Below, in pieces: positions 10,183 through 19,278 of a DNA stretch of 64,000 bases. The DNA lies in NCBI RefSeq assembly GCF_000010125.1, contig NC_007350.1:1736001-1800000 (forward strand), written 5' to 3'. Every line of letters starts with the position of its first letter. Position 1 is the first letter of the stretch. The notes beneath the pieces are model-generated. The model searched no databases. It was not told the DNA's origin and saw only the letters and a program-made list of their open reading frames with translations. This stretch comes from Staphylococcus saprophyticus subsp. saprophyticus ATCC 15305 = NCTC 7292 (GTDB lineage Bacteria > Bacillota > Bacilli > Staphylococcales > Staphylococcaceae). The translations under genes were made by a program, and so were the position numbers.

Positions 10183-10458
10183 TTAAACATTAGTAAATGC
10201 ATCATGCAATTTAGAAAGTTCTTTTTCTAAACGAAGCATTAAATCTTTGCCCACTTCTCTGTCAACTAAACCAAGTTGTACAGCAAAATCCACTTCTTTT
10301 TGTAATCCAAACATTTGTGTATCAAGTACTTCTTCATATAATGGGCATTGAGGTAATGTAAGATTATCCATTTGTACTTTAATAAGTTGGAGAATCCTAT
10401 CAGCATCTTTATTCAATTGGTCATATGCCGCATTGTTAATTTTTTGATTTTTTTCCAA
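10183..10458 (-). CDS. ylaN: YlaN family (UPF0358/DUF1507) iron-homeostasis protein
   Basis: A 91-residue cytosolic, mostly helical protein. It matches the small YlaN family by length and by the block [18 protein letters not shown]. In Bacillus and S. aureus, YlaN has been reported to act with Fur, relieving Fur repression when iron is limiting. That role is from literature on the family and is not visible in the sequence. AGGGGGAGT precedes the ATG. It stands alone between ftsW and a divergent gene. Confidence 0.88.
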   Translation of the reverse strand: MEKNQKINNAAYDQLNKDADRILQLIKVQMDNLTLPQCPLYEEVLDTQMFGLQKEVDFAVQLGLVDREVGKDLMLRLEKELSKLHDAFTNV

Positions 10459-10792
10459 GACATACTCCCCCTATCAATTGTAACTTTATAAGAAGAGTGT
10501 ATCTTACTAAATAGTAAAAAGCAAGTGAATTCAAGAATATACGTTACTGTCTAATTTGTGATAATATTAATAGTAACGATAATTTAATTTACTCTTATTT
10601 ATAATCAATGTGCCTTTATACAGGCCATTACTTGAAAACGGTTTAATGATTTTTATTTTTTAGCTCTGCTAAACTTGAATTAAATGTAACATAGATAAGT
10701 GTTTTGTTCACAAAAAAGTCATTTTTATCACTAAAATTTTTTCAATAAAATGATTATAGATATTTGTAATTTATGCCAATAGGAGTGGGATT
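10459..10792. other. divergent intergenic region, no gene seen
   Basis: 334 bases of AT-rich DNA between ylaN (minus) and the next plus-strand gene. It should contain both promoters. The only notable segment is TTCACAAAAAAGTCATTTTT at about 10707-10726, which resembles sequences upstream of ctaA and hmp. Confidence 0.5.
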
Positions 10793-11275
10793 ATGATTCA
10801 AATTAAGGGTGAAGTTAAATTTCCAATTACGCTAGATAGTACGACTTGGATTTTTGATGACAGAAAAGTACAAATTGAAGATTTAGAACAAGGCGTTTTT
10901 GACGGCACAAAGCCAATCAATTTTGACGATAATCGCGAATGGAATAGAGCCATTCTAGAAGGTCAAACGAATCCGCCAACTCTAAATTCAGAAATTAAAT
11001 ATAAAAGACGCGCAGTATTAGAAAAATCTTTTGTTATCAATATGACACCATTTTTCAAAAATGCTGAACCTCATGATAATGCAACCACAATACGTTTGTT
11101 TAATGATAATGAGTCAATTGAAATACCAATCGACTTGTTACCTTACCTCTTTTTCCAATTCGCCAAAGATGGTAAAAGATTATATGAGGATTATTCTGTT
11201 GATAGCTTTGTTTATATTCCTGAAGAAGGATATTCTTATCAGTTTCAATATGTTACTGGTATAGAGGTGATCTAG
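10793..11275 (+). CDS. conserved hypothetical protein upstream of ylaI
   Basis: A 160-residue soluble protein with no signal peptide, membrane segment or catalytic motif that I can identify. It is acidic and rich in short beta-strand-like stretches (VKFPITLDSTTWIFDDRKVQIEDL at the start). It precedes ylaI by only 2 bases, so the two are cotranscribed. A gene of this kind lies at this position in other staphylococci as far as I recall, but I cannot assign a family. GGAGTGGG stands before the ATG. Confidence 0.8.
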   Translation: MIQIKGEVKFPITLDSTTWIFDDRKVQIEDLEQGVFDGTKPINFDDNREWNRAILEGQTNPPTLNSEIKYKRRAVLEKSFVINMTPFFKNAEPHDNATTIRLFNDNESIEIPIDLLPYLFFQFAKDGKRLYEDYSVDSFVYIPEEGYSYQFQYVTGIEVI

Positions 11276-11277
11276 TT

Positions 11278-11451
11278 ATGAAGAAAGTGAAATGTATCAT
11301 TTGTGATACGGAAGTGTTCATAGATCAAAATACATTAGAAGCCAAAAGATTACGTAACGATCCAATGCATACGTTTATGTGTGATGAATGTAAAAGTAGA
11401 CTTGATACACCAAAACAACGTAATCAAGATACAACGTATAATCATCGTTAA
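11278..11451 (+). CDS. ylaI: YlaI-like small zinc-ribbon protein (DUF2197)
   Basis: A 57-residue protein. Two CxxC pairs, C6-x2-C9 and C35-x2-C38, frame a typical small zinc ribbon, and the middle reads AKRLRNDPMHTFMC, matching the YlaI family pattern. The ribosome site AGAGGTGAT overlaps the end of the gene before it, and the stop-to-start gap is 2 bases. YlaI function is unknown. The context matches the Bacillus yla cluster. Confidence 0.85.
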   Translation: MKKVKCIICDTEVFIDQNTLEAKRLRNDPMHTFMCDECKSRLDTPKQRNQDTTYNHR

Positions 11452-11545
11452 ACAGTTAAATATGTATTAAAACGTTTCTTAAAATTTGATAATAATATAC
11501 TAACAACCCAATAAAGCATCCGTGACATAAATGTCTCTAATTAAT

Positions 11546-11599
11546 AAGGCACCTCATTTTTAAATTATTTAATGGTAATTTTAAAATGAGGTGCCTTTA
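11546..11599 (+). terminator. terminator after ylaI
   Basis: Arms ATAAGGCACCTCATTTTTAAA and TTTAAAATGAGGTGCCTTTAT form a long hairpin followed by TTTTTTG. It ends the two-gene transcript. Confidence 0.88.
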
Positions 11600-11640
11600 T
11601 TTTTTGAATATTAATATACGTATTTTGAATCATAACATAA

Positions 11641-11700
11641 CTTGCTGGCGCCCAGAGCAATAGTAAGCGTGTGAGACTATAAGCTCGTCTATCTTACAAG
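11641..11700. repeat. compact branched inverted-repeat element of unknown role
   Basis: CTTG (11641-11644) and CAAG (11697-11700) can enclose two smaller hairpins: CTGG-CGC-CCAG (11645-11655) and GTAAG...CTTAC (11663-11697), which contains an inner AGAC...GTCT. GC content is clearly above the flanks. It sits between the ylaI and typA terminators, where no transcript is needed. It may be a dispersed staphylococcal intergenic element. No second copy was noticed in this window. Confidence 0.4.
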
Positions 11701-11736
11701 CCTGAGATGGTTAAAATAATAATATTTTAAATATAA

Positions 11737-11770
11737 AGAAGACTCATCCTTAATACGAATGAGTCCTCTT
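11737..11770 (-). terminator. terminator after typA
   Basis: On the minus strand AAGAGGACTCAT pairs with ATGAGTCTTCTT (one G-T), followed by T-rich sequence. It lies 38 bases after the typA stop. Confidence 0.8.
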
Positions 11771-11807
11771 ATATTGAAATTAAAATGTTTTAGAAAAAAA
11801 CGTTTTA

Positions 11808-13655
11808 TTATTCATCTTCTTGCATTAATTGTTTAATACGTTTCGCTTCTTTTTCACGTGCATTTTTCTCTAATACTGTTTTTCTAATACGGATGTTTTC
11901 TGGCGTAGCTTCTACAAGTTCATCGTCATTAATAAATTGTAAAGCTTCTTCAAGTGTTAACGTTCTTGGACGTTTCATTGTAACTGTTTGGTCTTTATTA
12001 GAAGAACGTACGTTAGTTTGGTTTTTCTCTTTCGTTACATTAACTGTTAAGTCATTTTCACGGTTATGTTCACCAACAACCATACCTTCATAAACTTCAG
12101 TACCTGGTTCCATAAAGTTTACACCACGGTCTTCTAAGCCCATAAGTGCATATGAACTTGCTTTACCTTGATCTAATGATACTAATGCGCCATTTCTTCT
12201 ACCACCGATACGGCCTTTAACACGTGGTTTAAATTCTTCAAATGTATGGTTAATAATACCATAACCACGTGTTTGAGACATAAATTCAGTAGTATAACCG
12301 ATTAATCCACGCGCTGGTACCATAAAGATAATACGTGTTAAGCCATTGTCTGTAGTGACCATGTCTAACATTTCACCTTTACGTTGTCCTAATGATTCAA
12401 TCACAGCACCTGTATATTCTTGTGGTACTTCACATTGTACACGTTCAAATGGCTCACATTGTACGCCATCAATTTCTCTTAAGATAACTTGTGGTTTAGA
12501 AACTTGTAATTCGAAACCTTCACGTCTCATATTTTCAATTAATATAGATAAGTGTAATTCACCACGACCTGCAACAATCCATTTATCTGGAGATTCAGTT
12601 TGTGTAACTTTTAAAGAAACGTCTGTTTCTAATTGTTGATCTAAACGTTCTTGAATTTGACGTGAAGTCACGTAATCACCTTCACGACCTGCGAATGGAG
12701 AATTGTTTACTCTGAAAGTCATTTCTAGTGTTGGTTCATCAATTCTTAATACTGGTAATGCCTCTTGGTTATCAGTTGGCGTTACTGTTTCACCAACGTT
12801 AATATCTTCCATTCCTGATACAGCAATTAGGTCCCCAGCATATGCTTCATTAACTTCTTCACGTTTCAAACCGAAGAAACCAAAGATTTTTGTTACACGG
12901 AAGTTTTTAATTGATCCGTCTAATTTAATCAATGATACATTGTCACCGACACGCATTGTTCCTCTAAATACACGACCAACACCAATACGTCCTAAATAGT
13001 CACTATAGTCTAATAGTGCTGTTTGGAATTGAAGTGGCTCATCTCTATTATCTACAGGAGCTGGTACATAATCAATGATTGTTTCATACAATGATTGCAT
13101 GTTTTCATCTTGTTTTTCTGGATCTAAACTTGCAGTACCATTCACTGCTGAAGCATATACAACTGGGAAATCAAGTTGTTCATCGTTTGCTTCTAATTCA
13201 ATAAATAAGTCTAAAACTTCATCAACTACACCTTCAGGTCTAGCTTCTGGTTTGTCAATTTTATTTACAACTACAACTGGTTTCAAGTTTTGTTCTAATG
13301 CTTTTTTCAAAACAAAGCGTGTTTGAGGCATTGTACCTTCATATGCATCTACTACTAAAACAACACCATCAACCATTTTCATGATACGTTCTACTTCTCC
13401 ACCGAAGTCAGCATGTCCTGGTGTATCTAATATATTAATTCGATTATCTTTGTAATTTACTGCTGTATTTTTCGCAAGGATAGTGATACCACGTTCTCTT
13501 TCAATATCATTTGAATCCATTGCTCTTTCGTCTACGTGCTCATTCTCACGGAAAATTCCTGATTGTTTTAACAATTCGTCTACAAGTGTCGTTTTACCAT
13601 GGTCAACGTGAGCAATGATAGCTATATTACGAACATCTTCTCTTATTTTAGTCAT
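11808..13655 (-). CDS. typA: translational GTPase TypA/BipA
   Basis: Ribosome-binding GTPase of the elongation-factor family, linked to ribosome assembly and stress growth. It has 615 residues, the usual length. G-domain motifs are present: HVDHGKTTL (16-24), switch [10 protein letters not shown], and NKID. EF-G-like domains III and V follow, with the family-specific C-terminal part [30 protein letters not shown] lies upstream of the ATG. It is divergent from a DUF5325 gene, as in the Bacillus ylaF-typA arrangement. Confidence 0.96.
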   Translation of the reverse strand: MTKIREDVRNIAIIAHVDHGKTTLVDELLKQSGIFRENEHVDERAMDSNDIERERGITILAKNTAVNYKDNRINILDTPGHADFGGEVERIMKMVDGVVLVVDAYEGTMPQTRFVLKKALEQNLKPVVVVNKIDKPEARPEGVVDEVLDLFIELEANDEQLDFPVVYASAVNGTASLDPEKQDENMQSLYETIIDYVPAPVDNRDEPLQFQTALLDYSDYLGRIGVGRVFRGTMRVGDNVSLIKLDGSIKNFRVTKIFGFFGLKREEVNEAYAGDLIAVSGMEDINVGETVTPTDNQEALPVLRIDEPTLEMTFRVNNSPFAGREGDYVTSRQIQERLDQQLETDVSLKVTQTESPDKWIVAGRGELHLSILIENMRREGFELQVSKPQVILREIDGVQCEPFERVQCEVPQEYTGAVIESLGQRKGEMLDMVTTDNGLTRIIFMVPARGLIGYTTEFMSQTRGYGIINHTFEEFKPRVKGRIGGRRNGALVSLDQGKASSYALMGLEDRGVNFMEPGTEVYEGMVVGEHNRENDLTVNVTKEKNQTNVRSSNKDQTVTMKRPRTLTLEEALQFINDDELVEATPENIRIRKTVLEKNAREKEAKRIKQLMQEDE

Positions 13656-13756
13656 TTTTATACAATTTCCTTTCTCGAGTAAATTCCCACTTTTCTTTGC
13701 AACTTTTTTATTATATCATATAATTGGTTAAAGAAAACTATAAAGGTGTGGTAGGG

Positions 13757-13948
13757 ATGCAACAAAAAAAATCAAAAGCAATATTTTGGGTACTCGCTGT
13801 GGTTGCTATAATATTTTTACTTTTATTTAGCTTCAGTTTAGCTGCTACAAATGTTCCATTCATGATTTTAACATTTATATTATTCATTGCAACATTTGGT
13901 TACGGTTTCACGTTAAAGAAGAAATATCGTGAAAATGATTGGCTATAA
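13757..13948 (+). CDS. small membrane protein, YlaF/DUF5325-like
   Basis: A 63-residue protein with two hydrophobic helices (IFWVLAVVAIIFLLLFSFSL and VPFMILTFILFIATFGYGF) and basic ends, ending KKKYRENDWL. Length, layout and position next to typA match the DUF5325 (YlaF) family. The frame is open from 13724, but AAAGGTG sits 8 bases before the ATG at 13757, which is the better start. Function unknown. Confidence 0.75.
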   Translation: MQQKKSKAIFWVLAVVAIIFLLLFSFSLAATNVPFMILTFILFIATFGYGFTLKKKYRENDWL

Positions 13949-13980
13949 TTTCATGTTGATTTAACATATATTCATAAATA

Positions 13981-14018
13981 CGTCTCACTCTTCTAAGTAG
14001 GAGTGAGACGCTTTTTTA
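13981..14018. terminator. terminator between DUF5325 gene and suhB
   Basis: Perfect 10-bp arms CGTCTCACTC and GAGTGAGACG followed by CTTTTTTATTTTT, between converging genes. The T tract favours the plus-strand transcript. Confidence 0.85.
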
Positions 14019-14037
14019 TTTTTAAAAATCGATTTAG

Positions 14038-14862
14038 CTAATCATTTTTAGCTTTTAATTTTTGCTGTAATAATTGAACTATTTCATAATTTTTTTTGAA
14101 ATGGTTATCTATTAACTCTGAATGTAAATCCTTATTTGCCATTATAATCGAACTCGGTTCATATATGGATAAGGGTTCTCCTAATAAGTTTGTGCCGACG
14201 CCCCCCACTTCATTTAAGATAATCAAACCACCTGCAAAATCCCATGGTTGTAATCTAGGTGTCATATATGCACCTAATTTACCAGTTGCCACGTGTATGA
14301 TTTCTAACGCTGCAGAACCATAGGCACGCGCGCTCCTTGCTTCATTTACGATGGGTTTAAACATTTCACCTAAGCGTGGTTTAGTTAGCCAATTGGGATT
14401 GATACCAATAATACTCGTTTTTAGTTGTGTGGAAGAAATTGCTGGTAACAAATTACCGTTTTCATATGCGCCTTCACCCGTTTTAGCATGATATAATACA
14501 TCGTTCATAACGTCATAAACAAAGCCAGCATATGGTTTCCCATCATTATAGATACCGATTGAAATTGCAAAATTTTCTTGCTGATGTACAAAATTCAACG
14601 TACCATCAATTGGATCGATAACCCAAACTACCCCTGCCTCGTCTTTCAGCTCATGTCCATGTCCTTCTTCACCTATAACTAAATGATTCGGGTATGTTTG
14701 CTTGATGTTATCAAAAAGATATTTCTCCGTAGCTTTATCCACATTCGTCACTAGATCATTAGGATTTGATTTTGTCTCAATCTTAATGTCTTGTTTCATT
14801 ATTTTTTTTACATTGATTCCTGCTTCTAATATAAGGCCTTTTGCAAATTCATAAACAGTCAT
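14038..14862 (-). CDS. suhB: inositol monophosphatase family protein (SuhB/YktC-like)
   Basis: Mg-dependent phosphatase of the inositol monophosphatase fold, 274 residues. Metal and substrate motifs are present: LVTNVDKATE (about 38-46), GEEGHG (64-69), DPIDGTLNF (83-91) and PWDFAGG (206-212). Substrates could be inositol phosphates, NADP or other sugar phosphates. The sequence does not tell which. AAGGAG stands before the start. It lies near DUF1054, as in the Bacillus yktB-yktC neighbourhood. Confidence 0.9.
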   Translation of the reverse strand: MTVYEFAKGLILEAGINVKKIMKQDIKIETKSNPNDLVTNVDKATEKYLFDNIKQTYPNHLVIGEEGHGHELKDEAGVVWVIDPIDGTLNFVHQQENFAISIGIYNDGKPYAGFVYDVMNDVLYHAKTGEGAYENGNLLPAISSTQLKTSIIGINPNWLTKPRLGEMFKPIVNEARSARAYGSAALEIIHVATGKLGAYMTPRLQPWDFAGGLIILNEVGGVGTNLLGEPLSIYEPSSIIMANKDLHSELIDNHFKKNYEIVQLLQQKLKAKND

Positions 14863-15125
14863 TGTATCAGCTCCTTGTTCACTATTTATTATACATTAGT
14901 TAATACTTAAAAAGATATTAGCCAACAATTTATTAAATACTTCAATAATCAAGCATTAAATTTCATCTAAGTATGATTTATCTATTATAATTACCCTTTT
15001 TACTCGTTGTATACACGCACTAGATATCACTTATTCAGTATCATAAGGGTATAGAGCAAAGCAAATGTTTCAATGTTTATATTATGCTACAATACAAACG
15101 TATAGAATGATTATAGGAGGACCAA

Positions 15126-15737
15126 ATGACTAAATATACATTTAAACCTAAGAATTTTAAAGCATTCACTGTTGATGGTCTTGATGCAAGAATGGAAGCA
15201 CTCAACGAACGCGTTAGACCACAATTAAATCATTTGGGTGACTACTTCGCACAATACTTGGAAACTGCTACTGGCGAAATTTTCTATCCACATGTTGCTA
15301 AACATGCACGTAGAAGTGTCAATCCACCCAAAGATACTTGGGTCGCTTTTGCAACAAATAATCGTGGTTATAAAATGCAACCACATTTTCAAATAGGCCT
15401 TTTTGAAAATCAATTGTTCGTTATGTATGGTGTGATGCATGAAGCCAAGGATAAAGCGCAACAAGTACAAGCTTTTGTAGATCAATTCGATGCATTGAGA
15501 AATTTACCCTCAGATTATAGCGTGAGTTTAGACCATATGAGTCAAGAAAAAACGTATATCCACAATATGACTGACGAAGATTTATTCAAAGCGTTTAGGC
15601 GCGTTAAAGAAGTGAAAAAAGGTGAATTTTTCGTTGCTCGTACTTTGTCACCAAATTCAGAACACCTTAAAAATGATAAAGCTTTCCTATCTTTCTTAGA
15701 AGAAACGTTTGAACAACTGTTAAAATTTTATAAATAA
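15126..15737 (+). CDS. DUF1054/UPF0637 protein YktB-like
   Basis: A 203-residue soluble protein. It matches the YktB (UPF0637) family by length and by features such as [24 protein letters not shown] and the block [22 protein letters not shown]. The biochemical role is unknown. Its ribosome site TAGGAGG is strong. It is a single gene with a large hairpin after it, divergent from suhB. The 263-base gap before it (14863-15125) shows no other feature. Confidence 0.88.
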   Translation: MTKYTFKPKNFKAFTVDGLDARMEALNERVRPQLNHLGDYFAQYLETATGEIFYPHVAKHARRSVNPPKDTWVAFATNNRGYKMQPHFQIGLFENQLFVMYGVMHEAKDKAQQVQAFVDQFDALRNLPSDYSVSLDHMSQEKTYIHNMTDEDLFKAFRRVKEVKKGEFFVARTLSPNSEHLKNDKAFLSFLEETFEQLLKFYK

Positions 15738-15831
15738 AAACAACTGACCTATACGATTCTAATGTCACCTTCATAAATGAGTTATATAACTCATTTATGA
15801 AGGTACGACAATGTATGAGGTCAGTTGTTTT
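15737..15831 (+). terminator. large nested terminator after the DUF1054 gene
   Basis: Outer arms AAAACAACTGACCT (15737-15750) and AGGTCAGTTGTTTT (15818-15831) enclose a second perfect hairpin, ACCTTCATAAATGAGTTATA and its complement (15767-15804). A run of T follows the outer stem. Confidence 0.88.
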
Positions 15832-15899
15832 TTTGCGTTATCACGCTATTTATTAACACAGATTTAAATCATGATATTTTGTATGTTGCCTAATGATAC

Positions 15900-16403
15900 T
15901 TAATAAATATAAGGGTCATTATCTTTCTTCTGTTTCATTTCACGATCTGGATCCATGTCCTCAGTTCGATTGGCATTATGCGTATCATTAGCGTTATCGT
16001 TTGAAACAATACCTTTGTGATGGTCAAAGCGCTTATCCTTTTTGACGAATAACATGATACCAACAATAAACCACAAAATGAGCGCAACAAAATTCCCGGA
16101 AAATATACTAGTGATTGCTGCAATTATAAAAACACAAGCAGCCAACACACGATTTCCTTTGATAATAAAAGTTCCCAATATACCAAGTATCGTAGAAATA
16201 ATTAATAAAACGCCTTGAAACATAATAGATGTTTTAAATGTTTCCATCGACATTTCTAGTCCTTGTTGCTGATTCATTTGATGAAATGCCTCTTTAAATT
16301 CTGGTACATTCATAAATGAAAAGACTAGAACCATTAATAATAGAAACAGTATACTAAGACCATTTGCAATCCACGCCATGATACGTTCAGGTTTCCTATT
16401 CAT
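15900..16403 (-). CDS. DUF4064-like membrane protein
   Basis: A 167-residue membrane protein. Four hydrophobic helices lie at about 8-30, 58-80, 82-100 and 100-120, followed by a polar, charged tail of about 45 residues (HHKGIVSNDNANDTHNANRT...) presumably in the cytosol. The layout resembles DUF4064 proteins of staphylococci. It has a strong ribosome site, AAGGAGGAAG. No function can be assigned. It is divergent from mntH. Confidence 0.7.
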   Translation of the reverse strand: MNRKPERIMAWIANGLSILFLLLMVLVFSFMNVPEFKEAFHQMNQQQGLEMSMETFKTSIMFQGVLLIISTILGILGTFIIKGNRVLAACVFIIAAITSIFSGNFVALILWFIVGIMLFVKKDKRFDHHKGIVSNDNANDTHNANRTEDMDPDREMKQKKDNDPYIY

Positions 16404-16547
16404 CGACTTCCTCCTTAGATTATACTTTCCTCTATCATATCAAAATTGCATTTAATTAAAAATCATCTCGTATAATGATCAAACTAATTAATCAATAGCC
16501 CCTATTCAAAATTTAATGTAGCCAAGAAATTTATTCTCTATGTATTT

Positions 16548-16561
16548 TTAGGTTGACCTAA
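16548..16561. promoter_or_regulatory. putative MntR (DtxR-family) operator upstream of mntH
   Basis: TTAGGTTGACCTAA has perfect TTAGGT/ACCTAA arms and matches the core of DtxR-family operators (TTAGG, four bases, CCTAA). It overlaps a TTGACC hexamer (16553-16558) that could be the -35 box of mntH, with a weak -10 TAATCT 17 bases on. Binding of MntR with manganese would block transcription. The regulator itself is not in the window. Confidence 0.7.
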
Positions 16562-16617
16562 TAATTATTTTGGAGTAATCTATAAAATGTTAATAAATTA
16601 ATATGGAGGTGGGGGTA

Positions 16618-17958
16618 TTGAAAAATCATGTTCAAACCCATAATAAGAGTTTAGATGAAATTAATAATACGGTTTCCATCAATACTCATGGCAAATTTAG
16701 CCAAAAATTATTTTCATTTTTAGGGCCAGGTTTATTAGTCGCTGTTGGCTATATGGATCCAGGTAATTGGATTACTTCTATGCAAGGTGGCGCGCAGTTT
16801 GGATACATTTTGCTATTCGTGATTTTACTTTCTAGTCTGTCAGCAATGTTATTACAAAGTATGACAATAAGGTTAGGAATATCAACAGGTATGGACTTAG
16901 CTCAGGCTACTAAACACTATTTAAATAAACCCGTTGCATTTGTATTTTGGATCATTGCTGAGTTAGCAATTATCGCGACAGATATAGCAGAAGTTATAGG
17001 TAGTGCCATTGCCTTAGATTTATTATTTGGTATTCCGCTTCTTGTAGGCGCGTTAATCACAGTATTTGATGTTTTCTTATTACTATTTATTATGCGCTTT
17101 GGTTTTAGAAAAATCGAAGCAATTGTGGGAACACTTATATTCACAGTACTTGTTATTTTTGTTTTCGAGGTATTTATTGCATCACCTCACGTTACTGAAG
17201 TATTAAATGGTTTTGTTCCGAGTTCAACAATTATTACAGATAATGGTGCACTCTTTATTGCATTAGGTATTATCGGAGCGACAATTATGCCGCACAACTT
17301 ATATTTACATTCATCAATCGTTCAATCACGTATGTATGATCGCAATAGCATACAATCAAAAGCACACGCAATCAAATATGCAACAATGGACTCAAATATA
17401 CAATTATCAATTGCATTCATCGTGAATTGTTTATTACTAGTATTAGGGGCAGCGCTTTTCTTTGGTGTAAATACAGAGCAATTAGGTGGATTCTATGATT
17501 TATATAATGCATTACAGAATCAACCATTATTAGGCGCGTCGTTAGGTGCAATTATGAGTACTTTATTTGCAATCGCACTGCTTGCGTCAGGTCAAAATTC
17601 TACAATAACTGGAACAATGGCAGGTCAAATCGTCATGGAAGGTTTTATAAATTTAAAAATACCAAATTGGTTACGAAGATTGATTACACGTTTAATTGCG
17701 ATATTACCTATCATTATCTGTTTAATCGTCTTTAATAGTAATGAAGCAAAAATGGAACAATTATTAGTATTTTCACAAGTATTTTTAAGTTTAGCTTTAC
17801 CATTTTCACTCATTCCACTTCAATTATCAACGAATGACAAACGTTTAATGGGACAATTTAAAAATAAATTATGGGTAAATATCATATCATGGTGTTTAAT
17901 CATTATACTTAGCATTCTAAATATTTACCTAATTATTCAAACATTCCAAGAGTTATAA
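16618..17958 (+). CDS. mntH: Nramp-family Mn(II)/divalent metal transporter MntH
   Basis: Proton-coupled manganese importer, 446 residues with eleven predicted transmembrane helices. The metal-binding DPGN motif occurs in [11 protein letters not shown] (helix 1), and the helix 6 motif in [14 protein letters not shown], both typical of Nramp proteins. The frame is open to an ATG at 16603, but that ATG forms part of the ribosome site GGAGGTGG. The TTG at 16618 is spaced correctly, so it is chosen. A likely MntR operator lies upstream. Confidence 0.95.
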   Translation: MKNHVQTHNKSLDEINNTVSINTHGKFSQKLFSFLGPGLLVAVGYMDPGNWITSMQGGAQFGYILLFVILLSSLSAMLLQSMTIRLGISTGMDLAQATKHYLNKPVAFVFWIIAELAIIATDIAEVIGSAIALDLLFGIPLLVGALITVFDVFLLLFIMRFGFRKIEAIVGTLIFTVLVIFVFEVFIASPHVTEVLNGFVPSSTIITDNGALFIALGIIGATIMPHNLYLHSSIVQSRMYDRNSIQSKAHAIKYATMDSNIQLSIAFIVNCLLLVLGAALFFGVNTEQLGGFYDLYNALQNQPLLGASLGAIMSTLFAIALLASGQNSTITGTMAGQIVMEGFINLKIPNWLRRLITRLIAILPIIICLIVFNSNEAKMEQLLVFSQVFLSLALPFSLIPLQLSTNDKRLMGQFKNKLWVNIISWCLIIILSILNIYLIIQTFQEL

Positions 17959-18013
17959 TATATAGCATTATTGTATATAACTAAAATGAATATTTTATGT
18001 AAAAGATAAACAT

Positions 18014-18059
18014 AAAAAAGATGAGCGAGGTACACTTTATGTCCTCGCTCATCTTTTTT
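18014..18059. terminator. bidirectional terminator between mntH and auxB
   Basis: Perfect 17-bp arms AAAAAAGATGAGCGAGG and CCTCGCTCATCTTTTTT between converging genes. It carries a T tract on either strand. Confidence 0.92.
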
Positions 18060-18077
18060 ATTAAGCATCGTCTCTTA

Positions 18078-19205
18078 TTACGATTTATCTTGTTGATCTT
18101 TTTCAGTTTCATGAGACGTCATCTTTTTGCGTTCTTCAAAATTTTGTCTGCGTTGACTAACTGCGCTCGGCTGTTGTTTGCGTCTTTCTTTTTCGCGTTT
18201 CTTACGTTCTTTCTTCTCTTGCTTAACACGCATTTTTTCTTCAGCTTTTTCTTGTTTTAATCGCGCCGCTTCTTCGGCCTCAGCTTGTTGTCGACGTTGT
18301 TGTTCTTCATACTCAGCTTGTTGACGACGTTGCTCCGCTTCATGTTCTTCTTGTCTACGTTGTGCTGCAGCTGCTTCATCTTCTTGGTTATGCTTAGATA
18401 CGTATTCACCAGATTCATCATACACATCACTCACATTACCAAAATCATCTTCCACATTTTGCGCATCTGCTTGCGTCTCATTTTGTTTTTTCTGCTTATA
18501 GTTGTATTTTTCTTGTCTTGATAGAACTTGAGGTTCCTCTTCAGTCGCATCATTTTTACCATTTACTTTATTAGCAACTTCAGATGAATAGCCCCCTCTT
18601 CTTAACGAATCATCATTAGTAGGTTGTTCAACATCAGCAGTTTGTTGTTTCTCATAATATTGAGGTTGTGGTTCTGGTTCTGACGGTTGATCATAATCAG
18701 AATAATGACCTCTATAACCTTCAGTATAATATGCAGGTACTGTTTCTACTTTGTCTTTTCGAGCAAACATCATGATTGCAACGATTAAAAATAGAATTGG
18801 TATGATAAGTGGTACAAATAATAATACGAGCGGTAATGTTATAACCGTAGCCAATAAAAATAAGAACCCTGATAAGATTCTAATATTCATAGATATCAGT
18901 GCTAAGAATGATAACAGTAAACATACGATAAAGTATACAATGACTGCCCATACACCATTTTGTAGCCAAATAACAAATTGTGTCGTATTCAAACTATTAT
19001 TTGCTAGAATTTGTTGAACAAAGTCATTACCATTTAGCGTTGTTTCTAAATTTTGTATTGATGTTTCACTACTAAAAGATACTAGTGCAATAAACATCGT
19101 AATTACGGTTAGTAGTAATAAGAATACCCAACTTAACCAACCTAATACTTTTTCTGCTAGTCGACTCACTGGTCGTCTAACTTGAGTATATTGCTCTCCT
19201 GACAT
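18078..19205 (-). CDS. auxB: membrane protein with long charged tail, AuxB-like
   Basis: A 375-residue protein. Three or four hydrophobic stretches fill residues about 17-140. The rest is a hydrophilic tail, first acidic and Q-rich, then about 80 residues of E/R/K/Q repeats (EEHEAEQRRQQAEYEEQ type) that should form a coiled coil. I identify it with staphylococcal AuxB, reported with AuxA to stabilise lipoteichoic acid and support beta-lactam resistance. This rests on remembered position after potABCD and on the layout. AAGGAG before the ATG at 19205 decides the start. It follows potD by 73 bases with no clear terminator between. Confidence 0.65.
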   Translation of the reverse strand: MSGEQYTQVRRPVSRLAEKVLGWLSWVFLLLLTVITMFIALVSFSSETSIQNLETTLNGNDFVQQILANNSLNTTQFVIWLQNGVWAVIVYFIVCLLLSFLALISMNIRILSGFLFLLATVITLPLVLLFVPLIIPILFLIVAIMMFARKDKVETVPAYYTEGYRGHYSDYDQPSEPEPQPQYYEKQQTADVEQPTNDDSLRRGGYSSEVANKVNGKNDATEEEPQVLSRQEKYNYKQKKQNETQADAQNVEDDFGNVSDVYDESGEYVSKHNQEDEAAAAQRRQEEHEAEQRRQQAEYEEQQRRQQAEAEEAARLKQEKAEEKMRVKQEKKERKKREKERRKQQPSAVSQRRQNFEERKKMTSHETEKDQQDKS

Positions 19206-19278
19206 ATTTTTACAACTCCTTATATTGCTTGTCAAACTATTATAGCGAATTAATGGCAAAATAACTACTAACTACGCC

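Noticed and set aside
18100..18360. Repetitive sequence in the auxB-like gene considered as tandem DNA repeats or a CRISPR
   Set aside because: The repetition comes from E/R/Q-rich codons of a coiled-coil tail. There are no equal-length repeats with unique spacers.
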